This document shows, one piece after another, positions 52,999 to 62,218 of a stretch of 64,000 nt of DNA (position 1 is the stretch's first letter; every line of letters starts with the position of its first letter). This DNA comes from Streptomyces sp. NBC_01306. Lineage in GTDB: Bacteria > Actinomycetota > Actinomycetes > Streptomycetales > Streptomycetaceae. The notes beneath the pieces are model-generated. The model did no database searches. It was given only the letters and a program-made list of their open reading frames with translations, and was not told the DNA's origin. A program made the translations under genes and the position numbers. Location of the stretch: assembly GCF_026340465.1 (NCBI RefSeq), contig NZ_JAPEPC010000002.1:124001-188000 (forward strand). The letters are read 5' to 3'.

Positions 52999-53802
52999 AT
53001 GGGAACCCTGGACGGCAAGACCGCCATTGTCACCGGCTCCGGCCGTGGCATCGGCCGTGAGATCGCGCTGAAGTTCGCCGCCGAGGGCGCGAACGTCGTG
53101 GTCAACGACCTCGACAAGGAGCCCGCGGACGAGACCGTCACGGCCATCCGGGCCGCAGGCGGGAACGCCGTCGCCTGCGCCGGCTCGGTCGTCGAGGAAG
53201 GCTTCGCGGACCGTTTCGTGAATGCCGCGATCGAGCACTTCGGCGGGCTCGACATCATCGTCAACAACGCCGGCTACACCTGGGACACCGTCATCCAGAA
53301 GATGACCGACGAGCAGTGGGACGCCATCCTCGACGTCCATCTCAAGGCGCCCTTCCGGATCCTGCGCGCCGCCCAGCCGTTCATCAAGGCCAACCCGACC
53401 GACTACCACCGCAAGGTCGTCAACATCTCTTCTGTTTCCGGTCAGTTCGGCAATCCGGGCCAGGTCAACTACTCCTCCGCCAAGGCCGGAGTCGTCGGCC
53501 TGACCAAGACCATGGCCAAGGAGTGGGGCCGCTACAAGGTCAACGTCAACGCCGTCGCCTACGGCTTCATCCTCACCCGTATGACGGAGGCCACCGCCGC
53601 CGACGACGCCTTCATCGAGATCGAGGGCCGGAGGATCAAGGTCGGCATCAACGCCCAGCACGCCGCCAACGCCGCCAGGATGATTCCGCTCGGCCGCCCC
53701 GGCACCCCGGCCGAGGCAGCCGGCGCCGTGTACCTGCTGTGCACACAGGAAGCCAACTACGTCAGCGGGCAGTGCCTGACCGTCGACGCAGCCCGGCACT
53801 GA
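52999..53802 (+). CDS. SDR family 3-hydroxyacyl-CoA dehydrogenase-like protein
   Basis: A 267-residue short-chain dehydrogenase. The cofactor motif is TAIVTGSGRGIGREIALKF (residues 8-26), with VNDLDKEP suggesting NAD+ and NNAGYTW near 90. The catalytic Ser is in NISSVSGQFG and Tyr158/Lys162 in VNYSSAKAGVVGL. An insertion near residues 195-220 (EIEGRRIKVGINAQHAAN) is typical of FabG-like proteins in sterol and fatty-acid catabolism. It follows the MaoC pair by 17 bp and would oxidise the hydroxyacyl-CoA they form. Confidence 0.88.
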   Translation: MGTLDGKTAIVTGSGRGIGREIALKFAAEGANVVVNDLDKEPADETVTAIRAAGGNAVACAGSVVEEGFADRFVNAAIEHFGGLDIIVNNAGYTWDTVIQKMTDEQWDAILDVHLKAPFRILRAAQPFIKANPTDYHRKVVNISSVSGQFGNPGQVNYSSAKAGVVGLTKTMAKEWGRYKVNVNAVAYGFILTRMTEATAADDAFIEIEGRRIKVGINAQHAANAARMIPLGRPGTPAEAAGAVYLLCTQEANYVSGQCLTVDAARH

Positions 53803-53828
53803 CCACTTCGGAACCAGGGGACAAGGGC

Positions 53829-54986
53829 ATGAAACGCACCATCTACAACAAAGAACACGATGCCTTCCGGACGATGATCCGGAGCTTCATCGCCAAGGAG
53901 GTGAGCCCGCACTTCGAGGAGTGGGAGGCGGACCGCCGCACCCCGCGGGAACTGTTCCGCAAGCTCGGCGCCCTGGGCGTGATGGGCTTCGGGATTCCCG
54001 AGGAGCACGGCGGCCCGGGCGAAACCAGCTACAAGTACCAGGCGATCATCTCCGAGGAGACCGCACGCGCGAGTGTCCACCTCGGGCACTACTCGGTATC
54101 CACCAGCATCGTCCTGCCGTACCTGCTGCGCATATCGAGCGACGAGCAGAAGAAGCGCTGGCTGCCCGGCGTCGCCGCTGGCGACATCACCCTGTCCATC
54201 GCCATGACCGAGCCGGGTACCGGCTCCGATCTCGCAGGCATCCGCACCACCGCCAGGCTCTCCGATGACGGCAGCCACTACGTCCTCAACGGCGCCAAGA
54301 CCTTCATCTCCGGCGCGCTCAACTCCGAACTGTGCGTCGTCGTCGCCCGTACCTCGGCCCCGGATCCATCGGACCGCCGCACCGGGCTGAGTCTGCTGGT
54401 CGTCCCCACCGACAGCGAGGGTTTCGCATACGGGCGCCGGCTGGAGAAGATCGGCCAGCACTCGGCAGACGTCTCCGAGCTGTCCTTCACCGATGTGAGG
54501 GTTCCCGTGGAGAACCTGCTCGGCGAACAGGACAAGGGCTTCTCCTACCTCGGCCAGAACCTGCCGCGTGAGCGGCTCTCCATCGGGGTCGGCGGCGTCG
54601 CCTCCGCAACGGCCGCGGTCGACTACGCCAGGGAATACGTCCAGCAGCGACAGGTGTTCGGCAAGCCCGTGGCCTCCTTCCAGAACACCAAATTCGTGCT
54701 CGCCGAGTGCTCCACCGAGGTGGAGGCCGCCCAGGCCATGGCCGACAAGGGCATCGAGCTCGACGACACCGGTGAGCTGACCGCGGCCGACGCCGCCCGT
54801 ATCAAGCTGTTCTGCACCGAGGTCGCGGGCCGTGTGATCGACAAGTGCCTCCAGCTGCACGGCGGTTACGGCTACATGGTGGAGTACCCGATCGCCCGCC
54901 TGTACGCGGACACCCGGGTCTCGCGGATCTACGGCGGCACCAACGAGGTCATGAAGACCATCATCGCCAAGGACCTCGGCCTGTAA
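53829..54986 (+). CDS. Acyl-CoA dehydrogenase
   Basis: A 385-residue flavin dehydrogenase introducing the alpha-beta double bond. Features: LSIAMTEPGTGSDLAGIRTT (near residues 120-139), KTFISGALNSELCVVVARTS and the C-terminal LHGGYGYMVEYPIARLYADT then VSRIYGGTNEVMKTIIAKDL. The Glu of YGGTNE is not the base; the base in this subfamily lies near residue 240-250. It is closely related to the 60745-61902 product, sharing the last 45 residues almost exactly, so the two are recent paralogues or have converted. Confidence 0.88.
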   Translation: MKRTIYNKEHDAFRTMIRSFIAKEVSPHFEEWEADRRTPRELFRKLGALGVMGFGIPEEHGGPGETSYKYQAIISEETARASVHLGHYSVSTSIVLPYLLRISSDEQKKRWLPGVAAGDITLSIAMTEPGTGSDLAGIRTTARLSDDGSHYVLNGAKTFISGALNSELCVVVARTSAPDPSDRRTGLSLLVVPTDSEGFAYGRRLEKIGQHSADVSELSFTDVRVPVENLLGEQDKGFSYLGQNLPRERLSIGVGGVASATAAVDYAREYVQQRQVFGKPVASFQNTKFVLAECSTEVEAAQAMADKGIELDDTGELTAADAARIKLFCTEVAGRVIDKCLQLHGGYGYMVEYPIARLYADTRVSRIYGGTNEVMKTIIAKDLGL

Positions 54987-55093
54987 GCGGCCCGACGTCG
55001 CCCGACGAAGCCGCTCCTCCGGTCGCCCCTCCCCCGGCCACTCAGCGGAGGGGCGGCTTCCGGGCATTCCTCACCCCCGAAGGACGTACGTTC

Positions 55094-56266
55094 ATGAGCA
55101 CTGACCTTGCCGCCGTCCCACCCGCCGTCCCGGCCGGACCACTCGCCGGGATCCGCGTCATCGAGCTGGGCGGCATCGGACCGGGCCCGTTCTGCGGCAT
55201 GATCCTCGCGGACCTCGGCGCCGAGGTGATCCGCGTCGACCGGCCGGGAGCACAGCGATCAGCCTCGGACAGAGTGCTCCACCGGGGCCGTGTCTCGGTC
55301 GCCGTCGACCTCAAGGCCCCGGACGGAGCGGATGTCGCGCTGCGTCTGGCCGACACCGCCGACGCTCTCATCGAGGGCTTCCGGCCCGGCGTCGCCGAAC
55401 GCCTGGGCCTGGGCCCCGAGACCTGCCTGGCGCGCAACCCCGGACTTGTCTACGGAAGGATGACCGGATGGGGCCAGGACGGACCGCTCGCGCAGGCCCC
55501 GGGCCATGACATCAACTACATCGCTGTCGCCGGCGCCCTCGGCGCGATCGGTCCCGCTGACGGCGACCCCGTCGTCCCGCTCAACCTCGTGGGTGACATG
55601 GGTGGCGGCGGCATGCTGCTCGCCCTGGGCATCACCACCGCGCTGCTCAGCGCCAGGACCACCGGCAAGGGACAGGTGGTGGACGCGGCCATGACCGACG
55701 GAACCGCGCTCCAACTCGCCCTGGTCCACGGGCTGATGGCCGCGGGCCGCTGGACCGACCACCGCGAGTCCAACCTCTTCGACGGCGGCGCGCCCTTCTA
55801 CCGCGCCTACCGCACATCGGACGGAGGGCACATGGCGGTCGGCTGCGTGGAACCGCGGTTCTACGCGACGACCCTGCGCGTGCTCGGCCTGGCGGAAGAT
55901 CCCCTCTTCGCCGGGCAGCTGGACAGAGCAGCCTGGCCACGCATGGCCGAACGGATGGCGGAGGTCTTCGCGACCCGCAGCCGGGACGAGTGGACGGCCG
56001 CCTTCACCGGACAGGACGCGTGCGTCACCCCGGTCCTCAGCCTCGCCGAAGCCGCCACCCACCCGCACAACGCCGGGCGCGGTACCTACACGACCAGCGC
56101 CGACGGCGCCGTCCAGCCGGGCACCGCACCCCGCTTCCTGGGCACCCCGGCCGCCGCCCCCCGGCCCGCACCGCCAATCGGCAGCGGTACCCGTGAGGTG
56201 CTGGGAGCTGCGGGCCTGGACGAGCAGGTGATGGACGCGCTGGCCGAACGCGGGGTCATCGCCTGA
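55094..56266 (+). CDS. mcr: Alpha-methylacyl-CoA racemase
   Basis: A 390-residue protein of the CaiB/BaiF family that I assign to the racemase branch. The M. tuberculosis enzyme uses His126, Asp156 and Glu241. Here the matching residues are His138 (PGHDINYIA), Asp168 (LVGDMGGGG) and Glu253 (CVEPRFYAT), with exactly the same spacings of 30 and 85. The start ELGGIGPGPFCGMILADLGA also matches. Racemases convert (2R)- to (2S)-methylacyl-CoA so that acyl-CoA dehydrogenases can act, an essential step for isoprenoid and sterol side chains. GAAGGA precedes the ATG at 55094. Confidence 0.9.
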   Translation: MSTDLAAVPPAVPAGPLAGIRVIELGGIGPGPFCGMILADLGAEVIRVDRPGAQRSASDRVLHRGRVSVAVDLKAPDGADVALRLADTADALIEGFRPGVAERLGLGPETCLARNPGLVYGRMTGWGQDGPLAQAPGHDINYIAVAGALGAIGPADGDPVVPLNLVGDMGGGGMLLALGITTALLSARTTGKGQVVDAAMTDGTALQLALVHGLMAAGRWTDHRESNLFDGGAPFYRAYRTSDGGHMAVGCVEPRFYATTLRVLGLAEDPLFAGQLDRAAWPRMAERMAEVFATRSRDEWTAAFTGQDACVTPVLSLAEAATHPHNAGRGTYTTSADGAVQPGTAPRFLGTPAAAPRPAPPIGSGTREVLGAAGLDEQVMDALAERGVIA

Positions 56267-56327
56267 GCCCCGGGGCGACCTGCCCCGAACGACGCATTGA
56301 ACTGAATCATCGACAGCACGCTCCGGA

Positions 56328-57890
56328 TTGGTGGTCCACGTGTTTCTCACGCAGTCGCTGCACCGTGCGCTCCAACAGACCCCCGACCTGCCCATGACGA
56401 TCTGCGGAGGTCGTGTCCGTACCGTCCGCGAGGTCGCCGACCGCGTGGCCAGGCTCGCAGGCGGGCTGCGGAGCCTCGGCGTGGCCAAGGGCGACCGGGT
56501 CGCGATCCTCGCTCTGAACTCCGACCGCCACCACGAGACGTTTCTCGCCACATGGTGGGCGGGAGCCGTGGTCAATCCGGTCAACATCCGCTGGAGCCCG
56601 CAGGAGATCGCGTACTCGCTGCGCGACTCCGGTTCGGAGGTCCTTCTCGTCGACGCCGCCTTCACCCGGCTCGTCCCCCAGCTGCGCGAGCTGTGCCCGC
56701 GACTGCGCACCGTGGTGCACTGCGGCGACGGACCCGCTCCGGACACGACGCACTGTTACGAGGACCTGATCGCCTCATCGGCCCCCGCAGCGGATCTGCG
56801 CGCCGACGGCGACAGCCTGGCCGCACTGCTGTACACCGGCGGCACCACAGGGTTCCCCAAAGGCGTCATGATCGGTGCGCGGGGGCTGCTGACGTCCGCC
56901 TACGGTGCCCAGATGGTCAACCGCGTCGCGCAAGCCGGCGGCGTCACCCTCGTCTCGGCGCCGATGTTCCATATCGCCGCCGTCGCCGGCTGGCTCGCGC
57001 AGAACCTCCTGGGCGGCACCCTCGTGTTCCTGCCCGCCTTCGAACCGGCCGCGGTGCTGGAGGCCGTGCAGCGGCACCGGGTGACCACCATGGGCCTGGT
57101 GCCCACCATGCTCCAGCAGGTGGTCGAGCACCCCGACGTCGGCCGGTACGACCTGGACAGCGTCCGGTCCGTCGGCTACGGAGCTTCACCCATCTCCACG
57201 GCCGTACTGGAGCAGGCGATGAAGGCCTTCCCGCACAGCGGTTTCGTGCAGGGCTACGGGATGACCGAGAGCGCCATGATCACGGTGCTGGGCAGGGAAG
57301 AACATGCCGCCGGCGGCCCCCGGCTTCGCTCGGCGGGCCGCGCGACACCGCACTGCGAGGTCCGGATCGCCGGCCCCGACGGCGAGGAACTGCCCCGGGG
57401 CGAGACCGGCGAGGTCCTGATGCGCGGTGACAGCGTGATGCTCGGGTACTGGAACAAGCCCGAAGAAACGGCGGAAGCGCTGCGCGGCGGTTGGCTGCAC
57501 ACCGGCGATGCCGCCCGCATGGACGAGGACGGTTACGTCTACGTCGTCGACCGGCTCAAGGACGTGATCGTGACGGGTGGAGAGAACGTCTACTCCGGCG
57601 AGGTGGAGAAGGCACTCGCCACTCACCCCGCCGTCGCCTCCTGCGCCGTCATAGGCGTCCCGGACCCTCGGTGGGGCGAGCGGGTGCACGCCGTGATCGT
57701 CCTCAAGCCCGGCGCGAGCGCGACGGCCGGGGAGATCCGCACGCACGCCAAGACGCTGATCGCCGGCTACAAAGCCCCCGGAACCGTCGAGTTCACGGAC
57801 GCCCTGCCCCTGTCGGCCGCCGGTAAGGTCCTCAAGCGCCGGCTGCGCGACACGTCGTCAGAATCCGCCGAATCCGCCGACCGGAGCTGA
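56328..57890 (+). CDS. Acyl-CoA ligase (AMP-forming)
   Basis: A 520-residue ANL-superfamily enzyme that activates a carboxylic acid with ATP and CoA. The P-loop is LLYTGGTTGFPKGVMIGARG (near residues 165-185). YGMTESAM (near 307) and the hinge/C-terminal region DRLKDVIVTGGENVYSGEVE and LPLSAAGKVLKRRLR with the catalytic Lys are intact. The GTG at 56328 or 56337 may be the start. Last gene of the seven-gene operon; it probably loads the island's substrate or a side-chain acid onto CoA. Confidence 0.88.
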   Translation: MVVHVFLTQSLHRALQQTPDLPMTICGGRVRTVREVADRVARLAGGLRSLGVAKGDRVAILALNSDRHHETFLATWWAGAVVNPVNIRWSPQEIAYSLRDSGSEVLLVDAAFTRLVPQLRELCPRLRTVVHCGDGPAPDTTHCYEDLIASSAPAADLRADGDSLAALLYTGGTTGFPKGVMIGARGLLTSAYGAQMVNRVAQAGGVTLVSAPMFHIAAVAGWLAQNLLGGTLVFLPAFEPAAVLEAVQRHRVTTMGLVPTMLQQVVEHPDVGRYDLDSVRSVGYGASPISTAVLEQAMKAFPHSGFVQGYGMTESAMITVLGREEHAAGGPRLRSAGRATPHCEVRIAGPDGEELPRGETGEVLMRGDSVMLGYWNKPEETAEALRGGWLHTGDAARMDEDGYVYVVDRLKDVIVTGGENVYSGEVEKALATHPAVASCAVIGVPDPRWGERVHAVIVLKPGASATAGEIRTHAKTLIAGYKAPGTVEFTDALPLSAAGKVLKRRLRDTSSESAESADRS

Positions 57891-57922
57891 GGCCTTTCCG
57901 CGCGCTCCCGCGTCCGACACAC

Positions 57923-57960
57923 ATGCGGTCAGCCCCGCCGCCCGGCGGGGCTGACCGCAT
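57923..57960. terminator. Bidirectional terminator of the two ligase operons
   Basis: A perfect 17-bp stem (57923-57939 with 57944-57960) with a 4-nt loop, followed by a T-rich stretch on the plus strand, lies between convergent ligase genes. Confidence 0.8.
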
Positions 57961-57994
57961 TCTTCAATTTCTGTGAACTCGCCTTCGGAGACGC

Positions 57995-59695
57995 TCAGTC
58001 GTCGGCGTTCCCGCGCTCGCGCAGTTCGGTCTTGAGGATTTTACCGGTGGGGCTGAGGGGAAGGGCGCCGACGATGTGGAGGGCGCGGACCTTCTGGTAC
58101 GGCGCGACGCGCTCGGCGACGTAGGCCATCACCTCTTCGGCGAACTCGTCGCCACGGCCGGCCTCTTCCGCCACGTCCGGACGCAGCACCACGAAACCGA
58201 CGGGCACCTCGCCGGCGGATTCGCTGGGTGTGCCGACGACCGCCGCCTGGGCGATGGCCGGATGGGAGCACAGGATCTCCTCCAGCGGCTGCGGATACAC
58301 GTTGTAGCCCTTGTAGATGATCAGGTCCTTGGAGCGGCCGACGAGGAAGAGGTGGCCGTGTTCGTCGAGGCGTCCCATGTCGCCGGTGACCAGCCATCCG
58401 TCGCGGAACTGGAGTGCGGTCAGCTCGGGGTGGCCGTGGTAGCCATCGGCAACCGCCGGGCCGCGGACCCACACTTCACCGGTCTCGCCCACCGGCAGGA
58501 CTGCGGTGCCGTCAGCACCGCGGATCTGGATCTCGGTGTCGAACACCGGAACGCCCACACTGTCCGGCGGGGTCTCGACGTCACATGCCAGCGGGGCACC
58601 GGTGACGCCCATGGTGGCCTCGCTCAGCCCGTAGCCCTGTGCGACGAAGGCGCGGGGGAAGTGTTCGCTCAGCGTGTGCAGGGCGGTGGTGTCGATGGGA
58701 GCCGCACCGGAGTTGACCAGGCGGACCGAGGACAGATCGTGCTTGGTGAGGGCGGGGCTGCGCAGCATCGCGTAGTACATCGCCGGGGAGCCGCCCATAT
58801 GGGTCACTCCGTACCTCTCGATGTCGGCGAAGAGGGCATCGGGGTCGAAGCGGCCCGCAATCACCACCGTGGCGCCGGCTGCGACGTTGAGGCTCTGACT
58901 GACCAGACCGAGCCCGTGGAAGAGCGGTGCCACCGCGACGCAGACACAGTCACCGGGTGTCAGCGAGTGCGCGGTGACGGCCTCGGGGATCCGGGTGAAG
59001 CGCAGGCCGCCCTCGTCGTCCAGGTGCGGCAGGCACGCGGAGCGCCAGCCGTGCATCTGCACCACGTTGGCGACGATGTTGCGGTGCAGCACCCGCACCG
59101 CCTTGGCGCGGCCGGTGGTGCCCCCCGTCAGCTGCAGGTGGGCGACCATCTCGGCGTCCACCCGGTAATCCCGCAGCGGCTCCGCGGACAGCAGCTCGGC
59201 CAGTTCGACCAGCCCCTGCCGCGGCTCCGACCGGGCGGGAGCTGCCGCGGTGGGCGGCACGCACACGACGAGCTCAACCGAGCTCGCCGCCCCGGCGGTG
59301 GCCTCCACGGCCGTGCCCGCACCCGTCGGGCTGGTGATCACGGCCTTCGCCGTGACCTCCGCGAGCTGTTCGCCCAGTACGAGAGCCGGCTGGGCCGGGT
59401 TGATCGGGGCGACCGCCGCACCGGCACACAGCGCTCCGTAGTAGGCGACCGTGAACCACATGGAGTTGGGCATGTGCAGCGCCACGACATCACCGGGCCG
59501 GATACCGCGCCCGCGCAGACCACCCGCCACCCGCAGGGCCTGCTCGTACAGCTCGGGATAGGTGAGCGTCTCATCGCCGTCACGCACGGCGACCCGCTCG
59601 GGGTAGGCGCGGGCGGCACCTGCGAGGACCGCGTCCACACCCACGGGTGGATAGTCGAGACCACGGGGCATGTTCATCGGCCAGGCACCGGACAT
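57995..59695 (-). CDS. Acyl-CoA ligase (AMP-forming), second copy
   Basis: A 566-residue ANL enzyme. The P-loop is LQLTGGTTGRAKAVRVLHRN (near residues 198-217); GYGLSEATMG lies near 350. The C-terminal region has GRSKDLIIYKGYNVYPQPLE and LPLSPTGKILKTELRERG with the catalytic Lys. It is more like 4-coumarate/long-chain ligases and differs from the 56328 enzyme, so the two should take different acids. I chose ATG 59695, which follows AAGGGAG. Third gene of the operon that begins with the ACAD at 61902. Confidence 0.88.
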   Translation of the reverse strand: MSGAWPMNMPRGLDYPPVGVDAVLAGAARAYPERVAVRDGDETLTYPELYEQALRVAGGLRGRGIRPGDVVALHMPNSMWFTVAYYGALCAGAAVAPINPAQPALVLGEQLAEVTAKAVITSPTGAGTAVEATAGAASSVELVVCVPPTAAAPARSEPRQGLVELAELLSAEPLRDYRVDAEMVAHLQLTGGTTGRAKAVRVLHRNIVANVVQMHGWRSACLPHLDDEGGLRFTRIPEAVTAHSLTPGDCVCVAVAPLFHGLGLVSQSLNVAAGATVVIAGRFDPDALFADIERYGVTHMGGSPAMYYAMLRSPALTKHDLSSVRLVNSGAAPIDTTALHTLSEHFPRAFVAQGYGLSEATMGVTGAPLACDVETPPDSVGVPVFDTEIQIRGADGTAVLPVGETGEVWVRGPAVADGYHGHPELTALQFRDGWLVTGDMGRLDEHGHLFLVGRSKDLIIYKGYNVYPQPLEEILCSHPAIAQAAVVGTPSESAGEVPVGFVVLRPDVAEEAGRGDEFAEEVMAYVAERVAPYQKVRALHIVGALPLSPTGKILKTELRERGNADD

Positions 59696-59726
59696 GGAGA
59701 ACTCCCTTGATGAGTGGTGAATGCGA

Positions 59727-60680
59727 TTACGAGCGGTGGGGGCGGAGCACCGCTTCCTGGACGACGGAGGCCACGAGGGTTCCTTCACGTGTCCAGAACT
59801 CCCCCAGTGACAGGCCTCGCCCGTCACCGGCCGAGGGGCTGCGCTGGGCGAACAGCATCCACTCGTCGGCCCGGAAGGGGCGGTGGAACCACATGGCGTG
59901 GTCGAGCGAGGTGATGAAGAACCGCGGTGGCCCGTCCCGAAGCGGCCGGGGCCTCTCGCTGTCGAGGGCCGCGGTGGGGGCGAGGGTGAGATCGGAGCAG
60001 TAGGCGAGGGCGCAGACGTGCAGCAGCGGGTCGTCCGGCAGCTTCTCGGTGGACTTCAGCCACACAAGTTGCTGGTTGAGTCCCGGTGGCGGCTGCCGCT
60101 CGTCCGGTACGAACCGCATGGCCATCACCCGGCGCCACTGGGACATCTCGAAGCCTTCCGGGTCGCCCGCGGCCCACGGCTCGTACGGATCGGGCAGCTC
60201 CTCGGGCAACGGTGCGTCGGGAATGCGCGGGTGGCGGTCCCCGTACCGCTCGGGGAGCTTGAAGGACGCGGAGAGCGTGAAGATGGCCACGCCTCCCTGG
60301 ACGGCGGTGACCCGCCGGGAGAGATAGCTGCGCCCGTCCCGCAGCTGGTCGACGTGGTAGAGGATGGGCTGCCGGGTGTCCCCCGCACGCAGGAAGTAGC
60401 CGTGCAGGGAGTGCACATGGTGGCCGTCCGCCGTGGTGCGGCCGGCCGCGGTGAGTGCCTGCGCGGCGACCTGTCCGCCGAACGCGCGCAGCGGCAGGCC
60501 CGCGTGGCACCATCCGCGGAACAGGTCGCGGTCCAGCTGATCGAGGCTCAGGAAACCGACGAGGTCGCTGCCGAGGCCGGCGGCCGGTCCGGAGCCACCC
60601 TGCTGGGGGATCGGTCCATCGGTGTCGAGGGCCGGCCGGGTACTGGTACCCGGCGTGACGGGAAGGGGATGCTGTGGCAC
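59727..60680 (-). CDS. tesB: Acyl-CoA thioesterase II (TesB type)
   Basis: A 317-residue double-hotdog thioesterase hydrolysing acyl-CoA to free acid and CoA. From comparison with E. coli TesB, the catalytic Asp is in AYCSDLTLAP, the Thr position is Ser in TSLDHAMWFHRPF, and Gln is in ASVVQEAVLR. N-terminal FGGQVAAQALTAAGRT and HSLHGYFLRAGD are typical. It has a 25-residue non-conserved N-terminal extension. In the operon it may release CoA from dead-end intermediates. Confidence 0.9.
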   Translation of the reverse strand: MPQHPLPVTPGTSTRPALDTDGPIPQQGGSGPAAGLGSDLVGFLSLDQLDRDLFRGWCHAGLPLRAFGGQVAAQALTAAGRTTADGHHVHSLHGYFLRAGDTRQPILYHVDQLRDGRSYLSRRVTAVQGGVAIFTLSASFKLPERYGDRHPRIPDAPLPEELPDPYEPWAAGDPEGFEMSQWRRVMAMRFVPDERQPPPGLNQQLVWLKSTEKLPDDPLLHVCALAYCSDLTLAPTAALDSERPRPLRDGPPRFFITSLDHAMWFHRPFRADEWMLFAQRSPSAGDGRGLSLGEFWTREGTLVASVVQEAVLRPHRS

Positions 60681-60744
60681 GGCGTGCTCCGGAGGATGGG
60701 GGGTGCGGGCGCCCGGTGGCCCATCACGTCAGGGCGCCGGGGTG

Positions 60745-61902
60745 TCAGAGGCCGAGGTCCTTGGCGATGATGGTCTTCATGACCTCGCTGGAACCGGCGT
60801 AGATCCGTGAGACCCGGGTGTCGGCGTACAGGCGGGCGATCGGGTACTCCAGCATGTAGCCGTAACCGCCGTGCAGCTGGAGGCACTTGTCGATCACGCG
60901 GCCGGCGACCTCGGTGCTGAACAGTTTCAGCCTGGCCGCGTCGGCCACCGACAGCTCGTCCGTCTCGAACAGTTCAAGACCCCGGTCGACCATCGCCTGG
61001 AGGGCCTCGACCTCCGTGGCGCACTCAGCGAGTACGAACTTGGTGTTCTGGAACGACGCCACGGGCTTGCCGAAGACCTGGCGCTCCCGCACGTAGTCGC
61101 GGGCGAACCCAAGCGCGGCGGAGGCCTGCGCGTAACCTGCGGTCGCACAGCCCAGCCGCTCCGGCACCAGGTTGCGGGTGAGGTAGGAGAATGCCTCGCC
61201 CTCCGTGCCGAGACGGTTCTCGACGGGCACCACGACATCACTGAAGGAGAGTTCGGCGGTGTCGCTGGTGCGCAGCCCGATCTTCTCCAGCTTGCGACCG
61301 ACGGTGTAGCCCTCGCTCGTGGTGTCCACACACAGGATCGTCAGGCCCGCCCTGCGGTCGTCCTCACGGGCCGGTGAGGTACGGCAGACGACCAGGACCA
61401 GGTCGGCCAGGACGCCGCCGCTGATGAAGGTCTTGGCGCCGTTCAGCGTGTAGTGGGTGCCGTCATCGGAGAGCTTGGCGCTGGTGCGGATGCCTGCGAG
61501 GTCGGAGCCCGCGCCGGGCTCGGTCATGGCGATGGCCGTCATGATCCGGCCGGAGACGAAGCCCGGGAGCCACCGCTGTTTCTGCTCCTGCGTTCCGTAG
61601 GCGAGGAGATACGGCAGGCACAGTCCGGAGTGCACGGACGAACCTCCGAAGCTGACCGCCTGCCGGGCGAGCTCCTCCTGGATCACGGCCTGGTATTTGA
61701 GTCCCCGCTGGCCGGCGCCCCCGTACTCCTCGGGGACTCCGATGCCGAAGACGCCGAGCTCGCCCAGCTTGAAGTAGAGGTCCCGTGGGACCAGGCCGGC
61801 GCGCTCCCACTCCTGGTAGCCGGGTGCCACCTCCTTGTCGATGAAAGTGCGAATGGTCTGGCGGAAGGCTTCGTGATCTTCGGTGAACACGGTTCGGCGC
61901 AC
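60745..61902 (-). CDS. Acyl-CoA dehydrogenase
   Basis: A 385-residue flavin dehydrogenase, first gene of the operon that includes TesB and the second ligase. Features: MTAIAMTEPGAGSDLAGIRT (near residues 118-137), KTFISGGVLADLVLVVCRTS and LHGGYGYMLEYPIARLYADT near the C-terminus. It has the same length as the 53829 enzyme and shares the C-terminal stretch VSRIYAGSSEVMKTIIAKDL in nearly identical form. The paralogues may act on successive chain-shortened substrates. Operator copy 7 lies 52 bp upstream. Confidence 0.88.
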   Translation of the reverse strand: MRRTVFTEDHEAFRQTIRTFIDKEVAPGYQEWERAGLVPRDLYFKLGELGVFGIGVPEEYGGAGQRGLKYQAVIQEELARQAVSFGGSSVHSGLCLPYLLAYGTQEQKQRWLPGFVSGRIMTAIAMTEPGAGSDLAGIRTSAKLSDDGTHYTLNGAKTFISGGVLADLVLVVCRTSPAREDDRRAGLTILCVDTTSEGYTVGRKLEKIGLRTSDTAELSFSDVVVPVENRLGTEGEAFSYLTRNLVPERLGCATAGYAQASAALGFARDYVRERQVFGKPVASFQNTKFVLAECATEVEALQAMVDRGLELFETDELSVADAARLKLFSTEVAGRVIDKCLQLHGGYGYMLEYPIARLYADTRVSRIYAGSSEVMKTIIAKDLGL

Positions 61903-62218
61903 GTCTGGCGCTCCCCTCGGTCTGCCTGGAGGAATCTCACAGGGGCGAGCACTAAGTTAATTCGCGCTAACCATCGTGTCTAGACGTCGCACGCAATCCA
62001 TCGCCGCTGATCCCGCATCTTCAGTGGGGCCGGTTAGTCTTCGCTTCTTCAATCGCCGCGTTCGGGATAACCTCGTTCCGGCCGTGCCGACCGGGCGGGA
62101 CCACGGTGCCCGCGGGTGGCGCGAACGCCCGCCCGCCCAGCGTCCCGGCCCGCAGTGCATGTACTAGCCTGACTTGCGGCCCGGTCATCCGGGCCGCCGA
62201 CAAAAAGGGGGCCGACCG
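61903..62218. other. Divergent control region of ACAD and regulator genes
   Basis: 316 bp with operator copy 7 near the ACAD end and a degenerate shortened half-site pair around 62034-62048 (GGTTAGTCTTCGCTT). No gene is seen. Confidence 0.6.
61954..61973 (+). promoter_or_regulatory. Island operator, copy 7
   Basis: AAGTTAATTCGCGCTAACCA, 52 bp before the ACAD start and 246 bp before the regulator start. It could control both divergent genes. Confidence 0.7.

Noticed and set aside
62034..62048. GGTTAGTCTTCGCTT as an eighth operator
   Set aside because: The halves resemble the motif but the spacer is 4 bp shorter than in all seven copies and one half has a mismatch. It may be a decayed site.
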